Below are positions 1 to 10,548 of a DNA stretch of 64,000 bases, in pieces. This DNA is from Halopiger xanaduensis SH-6 (GTDB lineage Archaea > Halobacteriota > Halobacteria > Halobacteriales > Natrialbaceae). The notes beneath the pieces were generated by a model. The model was not told the DNA's origin and did no database searches. It worked only from the letters and a program-made list of their open reading frames with translations. The translations under genes and the position numbers were made by a program. The stretch's first letter is position 1, and every line of letters starts with the position of its first letter. The stretch spans positions 694,270-758,269 of the forward strand of contig NC_015666.1 of assembly GCF_000217715.1 (NCBI RefSeq). The letters are read 5' to 3'.

Positions 1-1218
1 TTTCTCGTTCGTTCGATCACCGGTTCCGAAACCTGCGTCGACGTCGTCATCGGTGTCGGCGTCGCCGACGTAGCCATCCGAAAGTATCGGTCCCGAAAGC
101 GCGAGTTGGCCCGTTCCCGCACCCTCGAGCGGGTCGCCGTCGCTTCCGTCGGCGACCAACTTGACGCGGCAGTCGGGGACCGGTTTACCGAGACTATCAG
201 CGTCGGTACCGGCAGATGCTGCTGTATCCGTTCCCGTCTGACTCAGGGCGATCGGACACTCGAGCCGGCCGTACGTCCGCGCGATCGGGATTTCGTGCGC
301 GCGGTAGGGCTCGAGGACGTCTGCAGGGACGGACGCGTCGGGGAACGCGCGCTCGAGCGAGTCGGCAGCCTCGGGGAATTTGGACTCGGCCGCGAGGTCG
401 CGAAACGCGGCCGTTCGACCCGCAAACAGAGTCGCCTCCTCGCTCTCGATGGCGGTCAGCGTATCGCCGGGGTCGAACGCCCGATCGAGTAGGAGCCGGC
501 CGCCGGCGTACAGCGTCGGGAGGGCGACGCGAACGAGCCCGTCGTGGGCCGATAACGGCGAGACGAGCGGGACGGTGTCCCGGGGGGAGAGCCCCCACGT
601 CACCAGCGTCGCGATGCAGTTCCACTCGAGGCTCCGCGCGGAGTACGCGGCTATCGGGCGGCCGCCGTCGCCGTGAAGGAGCAGCAGCGGTCGATCGGCG
701 TCGGTCTGATCGTCGCCGACTCGAGGGTCGACCCCATCGGACGACGCGGTCCTGCTCGAGCGGTCGGCGTCGGTCTCGACGTCGGCTACGGCTAGTTCGG
801 AGAGCGTCACCGTCCGATCGAACGGCATCGAGCGCACGAGATCACGCTGGGCGGACTCGGAAACGACGAGCGCCGGCTCGAGCACCTCGAACGGCCGCTC
901 GACCGTCACGGGCGTCAAGCGGTGCGAGACGGGAGCGAACGTCGCGCCGAGTCGGTGGCAGGCAAAGAAGAGTGCGAGCGAGGCCACCCGATTGCGGGTG
1001 ACGAGGCAGACGGTGTCGCCGGCGTCGATCCCAAGTTCGGCGAGGCGGTCGGCCGTCGCGTCGGCCAGCCTCGAGAGTTCGGCGTAGGAAACCCGGTCCT
1101 CGTGGATCGTCTCCGCGGGTGCGTAGAGTCGCTCCTCCGAGATGTCGACGACCGCCGTCCGATCGGGGAACCGATCCGCGCGCCGCGCCAGCGAGAGAGT
1201 CACGACCTCGGGTACCAC
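1..1218 (-). CDS. AMP-dependent acyl-CoA synthetase/ligase family protein, 3' end cut by window
   Basis: The first 406 codons are visible; the C-terminal subdomain lies off the window. After an N-terminus resembling acyl-CoA ligases (ARRADRFPDRTAVVD), the adenylation fold can be followed: LSPRDTVPLVSPLSAHDG, a GRLECPIALSQ segment in the place of the YGxTE motif, and GTGQLALSGPILSDGY for the GELxxxGPxxxxGY motif. The Ser/Thr/Gly-rich P-loop (usually YTSGTTGxPKG) is replaced by LLLHGDGGRPIAAY, so it is degenerate. The start is a GTG at 1218; another in-frame GTG lies at 1257. It follows the alpha/beta hydrolase on the same strand with about 20-60 bases between them and is probably cotranscribed. 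The substrate cannot be deduced; a fatty or aromatic acid, or loss of activity, are all possible. Confidence 0.72.
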   Translation of the reverse strand, partial: MVPEVVTLSLARRADRFPDRTAVVDISEERLYAPAETIHEDRVSYAELSRLADATADRLAELGIDAGDTVCLVTRNRVASLALFFACHRLGATFAPVSHRLTPVTVERPFEVLEPALVVSESAQRDLVRSMPFDRTVTLSELAVADVETDADRSSRTASSDGVDPRVGDDQTDADRPLLLLHGDGGRPIAAYSARSLEWNCIATLVTWGLSPRDTVPLVSPLSAHDGLVRVALPTLYAGGRLLLDRAFDPGDTLTAIESEEATLFAGRTAAFRDLAAESKFPEAADSLERAFPDASVPADVLEPYRAHEIPIARTYGRLECPIALSQTGTDTAASAGTDADSLGKPVPDCRVKLVADGSDGDPLEGAGTGQLALSGPILSDGYVGDADTDDDVDAGFGTGDRTNEK

Positions 1219-1275
1219 GCTCGAGTCCGTAATACGGCGGGGGTCACTCGCAAGCACGGCTTCTTGGACCGCCTC

Positions 1276-2061
1276 TCAGCGATCGTCGTCCGCTTGTTCC
1301 TCGAGAAAGCCCAGAAGCCGATCGTTGACCGTCCGCGACCGCTCGATCATCGCGAGGTGGCCCGCGCCCTCGAGGGCGACGAACTCGCCCCGCGGAAGCC
1401 CGCGCGCGAGGTCCTGACCGGTCTCCCCGGGAACGAGCCCGTCGTCGGTCCCGTGGAAAACTCGCGTCGGCTGGGTCACCTCGACCAGCCAGTCGCTCGC
1501 GTCGAACCCCTCGAGCGCGGCGACCTGCGCGTCCCAGCCCTCGCGGTCGGCGTCGCCGTCCGCGCGCCAGTCGACGATACCGTCGACGACGTCCGGTTGC
1601 TCGGCGATAAACTCGTCGGAGAGCCCCGCCGCGAGCGACTCCCGCAGTGCGTCGGGGTCGTCCGGCGAAGCAAAGAGCGGCTCGAGATCGAATTCGGACC
1701 CCTCGGCCGCAGTGCCGATCAGTGAGAGCGTTTCGACGCGACTCGAGGTCCGGGCTGCGGCGAGGGCGACCGCGCCGCCGAGGCCGCAGCCGACGAGGTG
1801 CGCGTTCCGAATCTCGCACTCGGCGAGGACGGCTTCGAGGTCGCCCGCGAGCGTCTCGAGATCGTAGGGACCGGGTGGTGCGTCGGAGCGGCCGGTTCCG
1901 CGCAGATCCCAGACGACGGCCTCGTAGGGGCCGGCGACGGCGGCGTGTTGCCAGCCCCACGACCAGCCGCCGAGGCCGGCTTCGGGGACGAAGACGACGG
2001 GGGCGCCGTCGCCCTCGCGGTCGTAGTACAGCGAGACGGAGCCGTTCGTAGCGGTGGGCAT
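1276..2061 (-). CDS. alpha/beta hydrolase with a cysteine at the nucleophile elbow
   Basis: This 261-residue protein has the alpha/beta-hydrolase order: oxyanion strand (GAPVVFVPEAGLGGWSW), a DLRGTGRSD segment, the nucleophile elbow VGCGLGG (about residue 105), an acid in FHGTDDGLVP and a histidine in EGAGHLAMIE. The usual GxSxG serine is a cysteine, giving a Cys-Asp-His triad like dienelactone hydrolases. It lies directly upstream of the AMP-binding enzyme on the same strand, so the two may act on one acid or ester. The family is clear; the substrate is not. Confidence 0.85.
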   Translation of the reverse strand: MPTATNGSVSLYYDREGDGAPVVFVPEAGLGGWSWGWQHAAVAGPYEAVVWDLRGTGRSDAPPGPYDLETLAGDLEAVLAECEIRNAHLVGCGLGGAVALAAARTSSRVETLSLIGTAAEGSEFDLEPLFASPDDPDALRESLAAGLSDEFIAEQPDVVDGIVDWRADGDADREGWDAQVAALEGFDASDWLVEVTQPTRVFHGTDDGLVPGETGQDLARGLPRGEFVALEGAGHLAMIERSRTVNDRLLGFLEEQADDDR

Positions 2062-2185
2062 ACTCGAGGGGAGCGGGCGGAGGAAGGCGACGGTTTCGGT
2101 TCCGAGTGTGCGTCTACTCGAGCAATGGAAGCAGACGAATCAGCGTCTCGAGCGAACGACGGAAAATCGGAGAACGACGAACCGG

Positions 2186-4963
2186 TTAGGCGTCCAGTAC
2201 CTGCCGCAGCACGTCCGGCGCGTCCTCGAGCGCCTCGTCTAGCTCGTCGACGTTGGGACCGCCGCCCTGCGCGAAGTCAGCCGGACCGCCCCCGCCGCCG
2301 CCGACCTTGGCGGCGAGTTCGCCGACGACTTCGCCGGCGTTGACGCCGACGCCGTCGGGCACCGAGACGACGAACTGGGCGCCGCTGGCACCGCTGCCGA
2401 GGACGGCGATCTTGCCCTCCTCGCTGATGGCGTTGGCCGTGGCGCGGAGTTCGTCCATGTCGGCGTCGAGGCGGTCGATCACGGCCGTCGCCTCGCCGAC
2501 GTCGACCTCTTCGGCGTCGCCACCGCCGCCGGCGCGGGCCTCGGCGAGCTGTTCCTTGAGGTCCTCGATCTGCTTGCCGCGGTCCTTCCACTCCTCGAAG
2601 AACCGCTCGGCGGTCTCGGGGACCTCCTCGGGCGAGACGTCGAGGACGTCGGCGGCCGCGTAGAGGGCGTCCTCTTTTTGCTGGGTCGCCTCGAGGGCGG
2701 CCTCGCCGGCGGCGAAGGTGATGCGTTCGACGCCGTCCTGGACGCGCTCGGTGTTTAAGATCTTGATCGAGCCGATGTCGCCGGTGCGGGCGACGTGGGT
2801 GCCGCCGCAGGCCTGGACGTCCGTGTCGACGTGGATCAGGCGGATCTGTTCGCCCGGCGGGATGCCGCCCTGGTAGAGGTCGAAGCCGTGCTCGGACTCG
2901 GCGTCGTGGCGGTCGGGCCACTCCTGGGTGACCTGGGTGTTGTCCATCACGATGTCGTTGGCGACGCGCTCGATCTCCTTGACGTCCTCGCGGGAGATGC
3001 GGTCGTAGTGGCGCAGGTCGATGCGCGAAGAGTCGACGCCCTTCTGGGCGCCGGCCTGGCGGATGTGCTCGCCGAGCACTTTGCGGGCGGAGTGGATGAC
3101 GATGTGGGTCGCCGTGTGGTGGCGCATCAACTGCCGGCGGCGGCCGCCGTCGACCTGGCCGTTGACGAACTCGCCCTTGCCGGGGTTCGCGTCGGTGCGG
3201 TGGAGGATGACGCCGTCCTCGATCTGAACGTCCTCGACCTCGACGGTCGTGTCGTCGGTCGAGAGCGTCCCGGTGTCGGCCGGCTGACCGCCGCCTTCGG
3301 GGTAGAACATCGTCTGGTCGAGCACGACGTCGTAGCCGTCCTCGCGTTCGAAGACGTCCAGCACGACGGCCTCGAACTGGGTGCGCTGCTGGTCGTCGTA
3401 GTAGAGCTTCTCCGTCTCGGGGAGGTCCGCGAAGCGCTCGTCGGACTCGCTCTCGGCGGCCGCCTCGACGCCCTCGGGGGTGTCGTGGCGCTGCGCGACG
3501 AGGCTGTAGAAGTCGTCGGGGACGTCGACCTCGGCGCCGGCGTCTTCGGCGATCTCGACGACCATGTCCGGCTGAATGCCGTGGGAGTCGTAGAGCTCGA
3601 TCAGTTCCTCGGTCGGGATCGGCTCGCCCTTCTTGGCGTACTCCTCGGCGAGGGTCTCGACCCGGCGACCGCCGCGCTCGAGCGTCTCGCGATATTTCTC
3701 GACCTCGGTGCGGACGATGTCGCGGATCGTGTCGCGGTTCTCGTAGTCCAGGCGCTCGGCCTGCATGTCGACGAGTTCGTCCAGCGGCGCGTCGACGCCG
3801 GCGTTGTCACAGAGGCGCTTGGTACGTCGGAGGACCATCCGCGCGAGGTAGCCCGTCCCGACGTTCGAGGGGACGATGCCGTCCCCGAGCATGTACGCGA
3901 GGGTGCGGCAGTGGTCGGCGATGGCGTAGATGTCCTCGAGCGGCTCGACGAGATCCCGTAGTTCGTCGACGGAGACGCCGATTTCGGCCGCGATGTCGCC
4001 GCGGGCGGCCTCGACGTCGTCGACGTCGTCGATGTCCAGTTGGCCGGAGAGGCGGGCCGCGCGGGAGACGATCTCGCTTTCCTCGTCGGTGTAGGAGAGT
4101 CCGGCGTTGTCCTTGAGGAAGTCGATCATCTCGGGGTAGATCGCCTCGTAGACCGTCGGCGTGCCCTGGCTCATCCAGGTCCAGCGCTCGAGGCCGTAGC
4201 CCGTGTCGACGATGTACGTGTCCATGAACGAGTAGGTGTTCCCGTCCTTGAGTTCGTACTCGCCGTCGGGGTCCTGCTCCATGCACATGAAGACCAGCGT
4301 GGCGACCTCGAGGCCGCGGTAGATGACCTCGATGGCGGGTCCGGCGTTGCCGCCGCCGACCCACGGGTCCTCGATGTAGGTGACGTCGGTGATGTCCGCC
4401 CCGAGTTCCTCGAGCAGCCCGTCGCAGAGTTCGACGGTGTGGTCCTTCCAGTAGACTTCGCCCTCGTAGGCGTAGTCGGCCTCGGCGTCCTCGCGGCTGT
4501 TGAACGCGTGGTGGGCCATCATCTCGAAGGCCATCGTGTGCCGGCCGGTCTTGCCGACGTTGTCGATGTCCTGCATCCGGATGCAGGGCTGGGACACCGT
4601 CAGCGGGTTGGCCGGCGGCGGGGTCTCGCCCGACGTGACAAGCGGCTGGAAGTCGTAGATCGACGCCTGGGTCAACAGGACGTCGTCGCGCCAGCGGTTG
4701 GCCGCGACGGGGTAGGGATCGATTCGTTCGTGGCCGTGGTCCTCGAAGTACGAAAGGAAGGCCTCGCGCATCTCCTCGAGGGTGAACTCCTCCTCGAAGC
4801 CGGGCGAGCCGATAAACTCGTAGTCGGCGCAGGGCGGTTCCCCGCAGGTCTCCCGGCTCTCGTCGCGCGTCCAGAAGTGCGACCCGCACTCGGGACACTC
4901 CTTTCGCACGAACCCTTCCTCCTCGAAGTACTCGAGGCGGTACTCGTCCGCCAGTTCGCTCAT
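2186..4963 (-). CDS. alaS: alanyl-tRNA synthetase
   Basis: This 925-residue enzyme charges tRNA-Ala with alanine in the cytoplasm. It has the archaeal N-terminal zinc-type segment (CPECGSHFW...CGEPPC), the class II catalytic core ([18 protein letters not shown], then [20 protein letters not shown]), the editing domain with HHTATH at about residues 613-618 and CGGTH at about 718, and a C-terminal C-Ala domain with a glycine-rich turn. The start at 4963 (MSELADEY) was chosen over an upstream in-frame ATG because it matches the usual archaeal N-terminus and the extra 14 residues do not look conserved. It is probably monocistronic; the neighbour upstream is divergent. Confidence 0.97.
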   Translation of the reverse strand: MSELADEYRLEYFEEEGFVRKECPECGSHFWTRDESRETCGEPPCADYEFIGSPGFEEEFTLEEMREAFLSYFEDHGHERIDPYPVAANRWRDDVLLTQASIYDFQPLVTSGETPPPANPLTVSQPCIRMQDIDNVGKTGRHTMAFEMMAHHAFNSREDAEADYAYEGEVYWKDHTVELCDGLLEELGADITDVTYIEDPWVGGGNAGPAIEVIYRGLEVATLVFMCMEQDPDGEYELKDGNTYSFMDTYIVDTGYGLERWTWMSQGTPTVYEAIYPEMIDFLKDNAGLSYTDEESEIVSRAARLSGQLDIDDVDDVEAARGDIAAEIGVSVDELRDLVEPLEDIYAIADHCRTLAYMLGDGIVPSNVGTGYLARMVLRRTKRLCDNAGVDAPLDELVDMQAERLDYENRDTIRDIVRTEVEKYRETLERGGRRVETLAEEYAKKGEPIPTEELIELYDSHGIQPDMVVEIAEDAGAEVDVPDDFYSLVAQRHDTPEGVEAAAESESDERFADLPETEKLYYDDQQRTQFEAVVLDVFEREDGYDVVLDQTMFYPEGGGQPADTGTLSTDDTTVEVEDVQIEDGVILHRTDANPGKGEFVNGQVDGGRRRQLMRHHTATHIVIHSARKVLGEHIRQAGAQKGVDSSRIDLRHYDRISREDVKEIERVANDIVMDNTQVTQEWPDRHDAESEHGFDLYQGGIPPGEQIRLIHVDTDVQACGGTHVARTGDIGSIKILNTERVQDGVERITFAAGEAALEATQQKEDALYAAADVLDVSPEEVPETAERFFEEWKDRGKQIEDLKEQLAEARAGGGGDAEEVDVGEATAVIDRLDADMDELRATANAISEEGKIAVLGSGASGAQFVVSVPDGVGVNAGEVVGELAAKVGGGGGGPADFAQGGGPNVDELDEALEDAPDVLRQVLDA

Positions 4964-5222
4964 TATACCTCTGTTGGCCAGCCAGCGCCTAAAACAGTTC
5001 CGCAACGTTCACGCCGAGAGAACGGCAGAGAGACGAGTCTCCGGTCTTCGCGGGCCAGTTCAGTGATACCGGAGTGGCTCACTGCCAGTTTACTCGCTTC
5101 TCATCCCACAGGAATCGGTCGGCGGCTACGACTCACGGTTCGATTCGGCCAGCAGAATCTTTAACTAGGTCTTCCGGACTGTATGTATAGACGACCGATT
5201 CGGTTCGTCGGTACGATACACG

Positions 5223-7808
5223 ATGGCACACCCGTCACCCCGTCACCGATCGCGAACGATCCTCTACGCGGCCCCGACCGAGGACGCGGCCCGCGAGGGA
5301 GCCGCGGCACTCGAGCGCGCCGCGACGGCAGCGGATCCCGAGCGCGAGCCGACGGTCCACCCGCTCGAGTCGATCGATCGGCTCCGGGAACTGGCTCCCG
5401 ACGCCGACTGCGTCGTCGTCCGCGAGCGCGACGCGAACGGGACGGAACCGCGGCTCAGCCGGAGCCTGCTGGAGATCGCCTCGGCCTGCGGCGCGACGCC
5501 GCTGGTACTGTTTACCGACGCGTCGTACGCCTCGTCAGTCACGCGCTCGGCCGAGGGCATCGACGGCTACGTCCGCCAAGGAACCGAGGACGCCGTCGTC
5601 CACCTCGCGGACGAGATCGACAGGGTCTGCCACAGCGAGTCGATCGACGACGAGCCCGAACCCGAGGCGGACGACGCGTCGTCGGCCGACGGCTACGACG
5701 ACGACGCGGTCCAGGAATTACTCGAGGAGCACGGGCGGAATCGCGACGTCCTCGAGGCGGTCGACGAGGAACCACTCGCGACCGACGAAACCGGTAGCGA
5801 CGACGAGTCCGGCGAGACCGACGCCTCGTCGGCGGATTCGGAACCCGAGCGAGAACCCGAGCGAGACGAGGGCGAAGACGACGAACCTGTCGATGAAGCG
5901 GCGGAAACGGATCGAGAGACGGAGACGAAAACGGAGTCCGAACCGGAACCGGAAGCGGCAACCGAATCGGACTCGAACGCTGCTCGGAAAGCGAAAGCAG
6001 GGACGGACCCGAATACGGAGCCGAACTCGGAACCTGAGACGGGTTCGGATGGGGAGCAGAAAGCGGAAGCCGAGACGGATCCGGGTCCGGATCCGGCGGC
6101 GAAGCCACGGACGAAGGCGGACCCGAACCAGAAAGCGCAGACGGACTCGCGGTCGACTCCGACCGGGAACGACGCAACGGAAACGGCGACAGCGATCCTC
6201 GAGACGGCCGCCACCCTCGTCACCTGTCACGATCGGGAACGGCTGTTCGAACTGCTCGTCGACGGCGCCGTCGAGATCCTCGGGTACGAGTACTGCTGGC
6301 TCTCGACGGTCCACTTCGGCGAGCTCGTCCCGCGAGCTACCGCGCCGGCGGTTCCCGCCGACCGCCTCGAGTCGACGCCGGTCGACGGACCGCTCGGGGA
6401 GGCGTTCCGAACGGGTGCGTCGACGCGGATCGACGAGCTCGACGGCCGCGCGGAGATCGAGCCGCCGTTCGCGGGCGTTCGCTCGCTGTGTAGCGTCCCC
6501 GTCAGCGACTTCGGCGTGCTCCGCGTGGCCGCCGCCGAGGCGAACGCTTTCGACGAGAACGACGTCGTCCTCCTCGAGCGGCTCTGCCGGACCGCTGCGG
6601 CGGTCCTCGAGCGCAACTGGCACGAGATGGGCGTCGTCAACGATCGCAACCGACTCGAGCGCGAAGTCGATCGCCTCGAGCGCGAACGCGACCAGTACGC
6701 CGCCGGCACGGAGCGGCTGGCGAACGAGCGCGATCGGCTCGCGGCCGAGCGGGATCAACTGCTCGCGCTCGTCGAGGACGTCAACAAGCCGACGCTGCGC
6801 TACGAAATCGTCGACGGCGAGCCGGTCATCCGGGACGTCAACGCCGCCGTCAAGACGGTCTTCGGCGACGACCCGGCGGCGCTCGACGGCACGCCCGTCG
6901 ACGAGTACGTCGTCCCGCAGGGCCTCGAGGAGCGCGCGGCGACGCTCACCGAGGCGCTGCAGGCGGACGAGCAGCGCCAACTGCTGGACCGCCGCGAGAC
7001 CGTCGACGGCGTGCGGGATTTCATGCTGACCGTCGTCCCCCTCGAGCGGGCGGCCGCCGCCGACGGGGCCGCTCGCGACGGGTCGGACCACGCGGGACTG
7101 CTCGTCTACGAGGACATCACCGAGGACAAGCGCCGCGAACTCGAGCTCGCGGCCGCCACGGAACGGCTCGAGCGCGTCGCGAGCCTGCTCGACGAGGACG
7201 TCGAGAACCCGCTGCAGGTCGCACACAGCTACCTCGAGCTCGCCGCCAAGAGCGGGAAGAACGAGCACTTCGACGCGATCGCGGACGCTCACGGGAAACT
7301 CGACGACCGGCTCGCGGCCATCGAGGACGTCGCAACGTGGGACGACGCCGCCGACACCGAGCCCGTCGCCCTCCACGACGTCGCCAGACACGCCTGGACC
7401 GGTATCGAGACCGGCGAGGCGCGGCTGGTGACCGAGGACGACCTCATCCTCGAGGCGAACAGGGACCGCCTGCACGAACTGTTCGAGTTCGTGGTCCGGT
7501 CCGCGCTCGAGATCGATTCGGACGGCGACGACGCCGCCGCACCCGTAACCGTCACCGTCGGCGCGACCGACGACGGGTTCTACGTCGCCGGCGACAGGCC
7601 GGCAGCTAGCGGGACCGACGACGGCCGGCAGGAGGCGCCGACCCCCGGTCGGTTGACCGCCTCGGACGGCGCCGGGCTCCAACTCGAGTTGGTCGAGCAG
7701 GTCGCCGACGAGCACGGCTGGGACGTCGGGGTCGCCGAGGACGAGGACGGGACGGCCTTCGCGTTCCGCGGCGTCGACGCGATCAGCGTGAACCGGGACC
7801 GGGTCTGA
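5223..7808 (+). CDS. GAF-PAS sensor protein with degenerate histidine-kinase module
   Basis: This 861-residue soluble protein begins with a receiver-like alpha/beta segment (residues 1-140). A charged linker of Glu/Pro/Thr/Ser/Asp repeats follows (about 140-320), then a GAF domain (about 322-466), a coiled coil (about 467-517) and a PAS domain (about 519-629). The last 200 residues resemble a haloarchaeal histidine kinase, but the H-box reads DEDVENPLQVA (about 657-667) where active kinases have SHDLRNPL. The N-box Asn is Ser (RSALEI), and the glycine-rich ATP loop is only partly kept (DGAGLQLELV). It probably senses a ligand or redox state without autophosphorylating. No partner regulator is adjacent. 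Confidence 0.8.
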   Translation: MAHPSPRHRSRTILYAAPTEDAAREGAAALERAATAADPEREPTVHPLESIDRLRELAPDADCVVVRERDANGTEPRLSRSLLEIASACGATPLVLFTDASYASSVTRSAEGIDGYVRQGTEDAVVHLADEIDRVCHSESIDDEPEPEADDASSADGYDDDAVQELLEEHGRNRDVLEAVDEEPLATDETGSDDESGETDASSADSEPEREPERDEGEDDEPVDEAAETDRETETKTESEPEPEAATESDSNAARKAKAGTDPNTEPNSEPETGSDGEQKAEAETDPGPDPAAKPRTKADPNQKAQTDSRSTPTGNDATETATAILETAATLVTCHDRERLFELLVDGAVEILGYEYCWLSTVHFGELVPRATAPAVPADRLESTPVDGPLGEAFRTGASTRIDELDGRAEIEPPFAGVRSLCSVPVSDFGVLRVAAAEANAFDENDVVLLERLCRTAAAVLERNWHEMGVVNDRNRLEREVDRLERERDQYAAGTERLANERDRLAAERDQLLALVEDVNKPTLRYEIVDGEPVIRDVNAAVKTVFGDDPAALDGTPVDEYVVPQGLEERAATLTEALQADEQRQLLDRRETVDGVRDFMLTVVPLERAAAADGAARDGSDHAGLLVYEDITEDKRRELELAAATERLERVASLLDEDVENPLQVAHSYLELAAKSGKNEHFDAIADAHGKLDDRLAAIEDVATWDDAADTEPVALHDVARHAWTGIETGEARLVTEDDLILEANRDRLHELFEFVVRSALEIDSDGDDAAAPVTVTVGATDDGFYVAGDRPAASGTDDGRQEAPTPGRLTASDGAGLQLELVEQVADEHGWDVGVAEDEDGTAFAFRGVDAISVNRDRV

Positions 7809-7974
7809 ACGAAACTGGCGGCGGCGTCCGCTCGAGCGTCCCGGGACCGCAACATCCTATTCACCGAGATAAAATCCGCAGTTCGAGTAGCGCCGCCGCA
7901 GTCACGCGGCGCCGACAACGACCGATCGCAAGACGTCGAAAGAATCGAATGCGAACTCGTCCGCCGGTAGCCGC

Positions 7975-8985
7975 CTACGCCTGCTCCTCGAGCGCCAGCG
8001 ACGCCAGCATCGCCTCGAGTTGCAGGCGCTCGTTCGCGCCCTCCGTAATGCGATAGTCGACCTCGCCGAGTCGCTCGAGCAGTCGGACCGTCGCCTGCTC
8101 GGGGATGTCGAACTCCCACGCGGAGCGGTGGAGCTGGTCGATGACGTCGCCGCCGGCGAGGCCGCGGTCGGTCAGCAAGTCCTCGAGGGCCGCGCGAGCG
8201 GCGGTGAAGTCGCCGTCGATGGCGTGGCCGACCATCTCCTCGACTTCCTCGGGGCGGGCCGTCGCGGTGATCGCGAAGACGGTCTCCTCGTCGACAGTCT
8301 CGCCCATCACCGCGGCGGCCTGCAGGGCGTTGATCGCCTTGCGCATGTCGCCGTCCGCGGCGTAGACGAGGGCGTCGACGCCGTCGTCGGTGACTTCGAT
8401 GTCCTGATCGGCTGCGATTTCGCGGACCTGCGCCTCGATGGCGTTGTCCGTCAGTTCGGTAAACCGGAAGACTGCACAGCGAGACTGGATCGGGTCGATG
8501 ATCTGGCTCGAGTAGTTACACGAGAGGATGAAGCGGGTGTTGTTGGAGAACTGCTCCATCGTCCGGCGCAGCGCGGACTGGGCGTCGGAGGTCAGGGCGT
8601 CAGCCTCGTCCAAGAAGATGATGCGGTGGTCGTAGCCGCCGAAGGAGGAGCGCGCGAAGTCCTTGATCCGGTCGCGGACGACGTCGATTCCGCGCTGGTC
8701 GGAGGCGTTCAACTCGAGGAAGTTCTCCCGCCAGTCGTCGTCGTAGATCTCGCGGGCGATGGCCTGCGCGGCGGTCGTTTTGCCGGTGCCGGCCGGCCCT
8801 GCGAACATGAGGTGGGGGAGGTCGTCCTGCTCGACGTAGTTTTTGAGCCGCGGGATGATGTCCTCGTGGCCCTTGATCTCGTCGAGCCGCTCCGGACGGT
8901 ACTTCTCGATCCAGACTTCGGTCTTTCCGGGTGTTGGCTCCGCCGCCTCGGCGTCGGGGTCGGCGTCGGCCTCGGCCTCGCTCAT
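7975..8985 (-). CDS. rfcS: replication factor C small subunit
   Basis: This 336-residue AAA+ ATPase is the small subunit of the clamp loader that places PCNA on DNA. Walker [10 protein letters not shown] is at about residue 61, Walker B FLDEADAL at about 120 and the SRC arginine-finger box (QSRCAVFRF) at about 166, followed by the RFC collar domain. The start at 8985 (MSEAEAD) begins just before the conserved [15 protein letters not shown] segment. A TATA-like element centred about 26 bases upstream suggests a leaderless message. No inteins are present, unlike in some halophile rfc genes. Confidence 0.97.
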   Translation of the reverse strand: MSEAEADADPDAEAAEPTPGKTEVWIEKYRPERLDEIKGHEDIIPRLKNYVEQDDLPHLMFAGPAGTGKTTAAQAIAREIYDDDWRENFLELNASDQRGIDVVRDRIKDFARSSFGGYDHRIIFLDEADALTSDAQSALRRTMEQFSNNTRFILSCNYSSQIIDPIQSRCAVFRFTELTDNAIEAQVREIAADQDIEVTDDGVDALVYAADGDMRKAINALQAAAVMGETVDEETVFAITATARPEEVEEMVGHAIDGDFTAARAALEDLLTDRGLAGGDVIDQLHRSAWEFDIPEQATVRLLERLGEVDYRITEGANERLQLEAMLASLALEEQA

Positions 8986-9005
8986 ACCGGTCCAAGGGAG
9001 CCACC

Positions 9006-9016
9006 GGAAATAAATC
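9006..9016 (-). promoter_or_regulatory. TATA box of rfcS
   Basis: On the minus strand the sequence reads GATTTATTTCC, centred about 26 bases before the rfcS ATG. That spacing fits archaeal TBP/TFB promoters and a transcript starting at or next to the start codon. Confidence 0.5.
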
Positions 9017-9156
9017 GACCGAAGGTGGTCGTCGAGGTCGTCGTCGTCCCCGTCGTCGGTCCGGCTCGGACCACCCGTTTCGAGTCGTTTCGCGCTCGGT
9101 AACCCCCTGTCGCCTTTTTGCCGCTGCTCGACGAACGTCGGTATATGGTGAGTGGA

Positions 9157-10254
9157 ATGACACGAACGCAACTGCGAACGAGCCTGTTCGCCGTACTAAT
9201 CGCCCTCGTGGTGTGCGTCGGGCTGGTGCCGGGGGCAGTCGCCGCACAGACGCAGGTACAGGACGCCCAGACCGGCGGTACGGTCGTCGTCGAGGAGGGC
9301 GAAACGGTCGACAACCTCGAGGCGTTCGCGGGGACCGTCGTCGTCGACGGCACCGTGACGGGGGACGTGGAAGCCGTCGCGGGCAGTATCCGCATCAACG
9401 GCGACGTCGGCGGGAACGTCGAGGCGACCGGCGGCAGCGTCACCATCGCGGGTACCGTCGACGGAAGCGTCGAGGCGGCGACCGGGAGCCTCGAGATCGC
9501 CGAGGGCGCGACGATCGGCGGCGATCTCTCGGGCGGCGCCGGCAGCGTCGCGATCGACGGGACGATCGACGGCAGCGCGGAACTCGGCGCCGACACGATC
9601 CGACTCGGCGACGAAGCCGCGATCGGGGGCGACCTGCGCTACGGCGGCGACCTCGAGGGCAACACCGACGCGGTCGCGGGGACGATCGAGCAGGACTCGT
9701 CGCTGGGAACGGGCGGCGACTTCGCGCCCTCGATCCCGTTCGGTTCGTGGCTGGTCGCGGGCTACACGCTCGCGCTGAATCTGGTGCTCGGCGCCGTGCT
9801 GCTCGGCCTGTTCCCGCGGTTCTCCGACGGCGTCGCGGATCGGGTCGGACGGACGCCGTTGCGCTCGGGGCTCGTCGGCCTCGGCGTCTTGGTCGGCTTC
9901 CCGGTCCTCCTGATCGCGCTCGCGATCACGATCGTCGGCATCCCGCTGTCGATCGTCGGCGCGTTCGCGTTCGCCTTCGTCCTCTGGATCGGCGTCGTCT
10001 ACGGCTGGTTCGCCGTCGCCGCGCAGGCACTCTCGGCGGCCGACGTCGAGAACCGGTGGCTCGCGCTCGTCGTCGGCCTGCTCGTCGGCACGCTCATCTC
10101 CCAGATTCCCTACGTCGGCGGGCTAATCAGCCTGCTCGTCTTCCTGCTCGGGCTGGGTGCGTTCGCCTACGGGCTGTACAGCCACCGGAAAGCGGTCGGC
10201 GGGGGGCGCCAGGAACCCCAGCGCGGGGTTCCGGAGGGACCGGCGGCGGACTGA
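9157..10254 (+). CDS. bactofilin-like (polymer-forming) repeat protein with C-terminal membrane domain
   Basis: This protein of about 365 residues opens with a signal peptide or membrane anchor ([22 protein letters not shown]). About 150 residues of short beta-helix repeats follow, each with a VxGxVxGxVEA-type pattern ([42 protein letters not shown]). That pattern is typical of bactofilin/polymer-forming proteins. The C-terminal half has four or five hydrophobic helices with GIPLSIVG and [12 protein letters not shown] turns. The repeat domain should face outside. The start is either ATG 9157 or ATG 9145; 9157 leaves a compact signal peptide. Its function is unknown and may be cell-envelope scaffolding. 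Confidence 0.75.
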   Translation: MTRTQLRTSLFAVLIALVVCVGLVPGAVAAQTQVQDAQTGGTVVVEEGETVDNLEAFAGTVVVDGTVTGDVEAVAGSIRINGDVGGNVEATGGSVTIAGTVDGSVEAATGSLEIAEGATIGGDLSGGAGSVAIDGTIDGSAELGADTIRLGDEAAIGGDLRYGGDLEGNTDAVAGTIEQDSSLGTGGDFAPSIPFGSWLVAGYTLALNLVLGAVLLGLFPRFSDGVADRVGRTPLRSGLVGLGVLVGFPVLLIALAITIVGIPLSIVGAFAFAFVLWIGVVYGWFAVAAQALSAADVENRWLALVVGLLVGTLISQIPYVGGLISLLVFLLGLGAFAYGLYSHRKAVGGGRQEPQRGVPEGPAAD

Positions 10255-10302
10255 GCGGCGACCGAACGACGCGCTCAAGGCCGCCCGCTCGTAAGGCCGA
10301 GT

Positions 10303-10536
10303 ATGCACGTCACCGTCGACGTCAAGGGCGAGGGCACCCACGAATTCGACCTCGAGGCGCTCGAGTCCGCCGGGGAGCCGGACGGGGACAGCGGGCCGAC
10401 GTACGCCGATCTGCTCCGGGAAGTCGGCCTGAGCCCCCACGAAGTGAGCGTCCTCGTCGACGGGCGACCGGTGCCCGAGGACCAGCCGGTCGAGAGCGAT
10501 TACGTGACGGTGTTGCGGTTGATCAAGGGCGGATAA
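10303..10536 (+). CDS. samp2: ubiquitin-like small archaeal modifier protein SAMP2
   Basis: This 77-residue beta-grasp protein ends in the di-glycine tail (VLRLIKGG) needed for E1-dependent activation. From memory it closely resembles Haloferax volcanii SAMP2 (LSPHEVxVLVDGRPVPEDQ). SAMP2 conjugates to protein lysines and donates sulfur for tRNA thiolation. A Glu/Asp/Gly-rich loop (residues about 17-30) is longer than in H. volcanii. No E1 (ubaA) gene is in the window. Confidence 0.92.
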   Translation: MHVTVDVKGEGTHEFDLEALESAGEPDGDSGPTYADLLREVGLSPHEVSVLVDGRPVPEDQPVESDYVTVLRLIKGG

Positions 10537-10548
10537 GGGAAAGGGCGA

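Noticed and set aside
2795-3961. 388-codon plus-strand frame opposite alaS
   Set aside because: It is the reverse-frame shadow of a high-GC gene; its Val/Asp/Leu-rich translation has no domain.
5718-7715. 665-codon minus-strand frame opposite the GAF/PAS sensor
   Set aside because: Antisense shadow; Arg/Val-rich with no domain, and the plus strand has clear GAF and PAS motifs.
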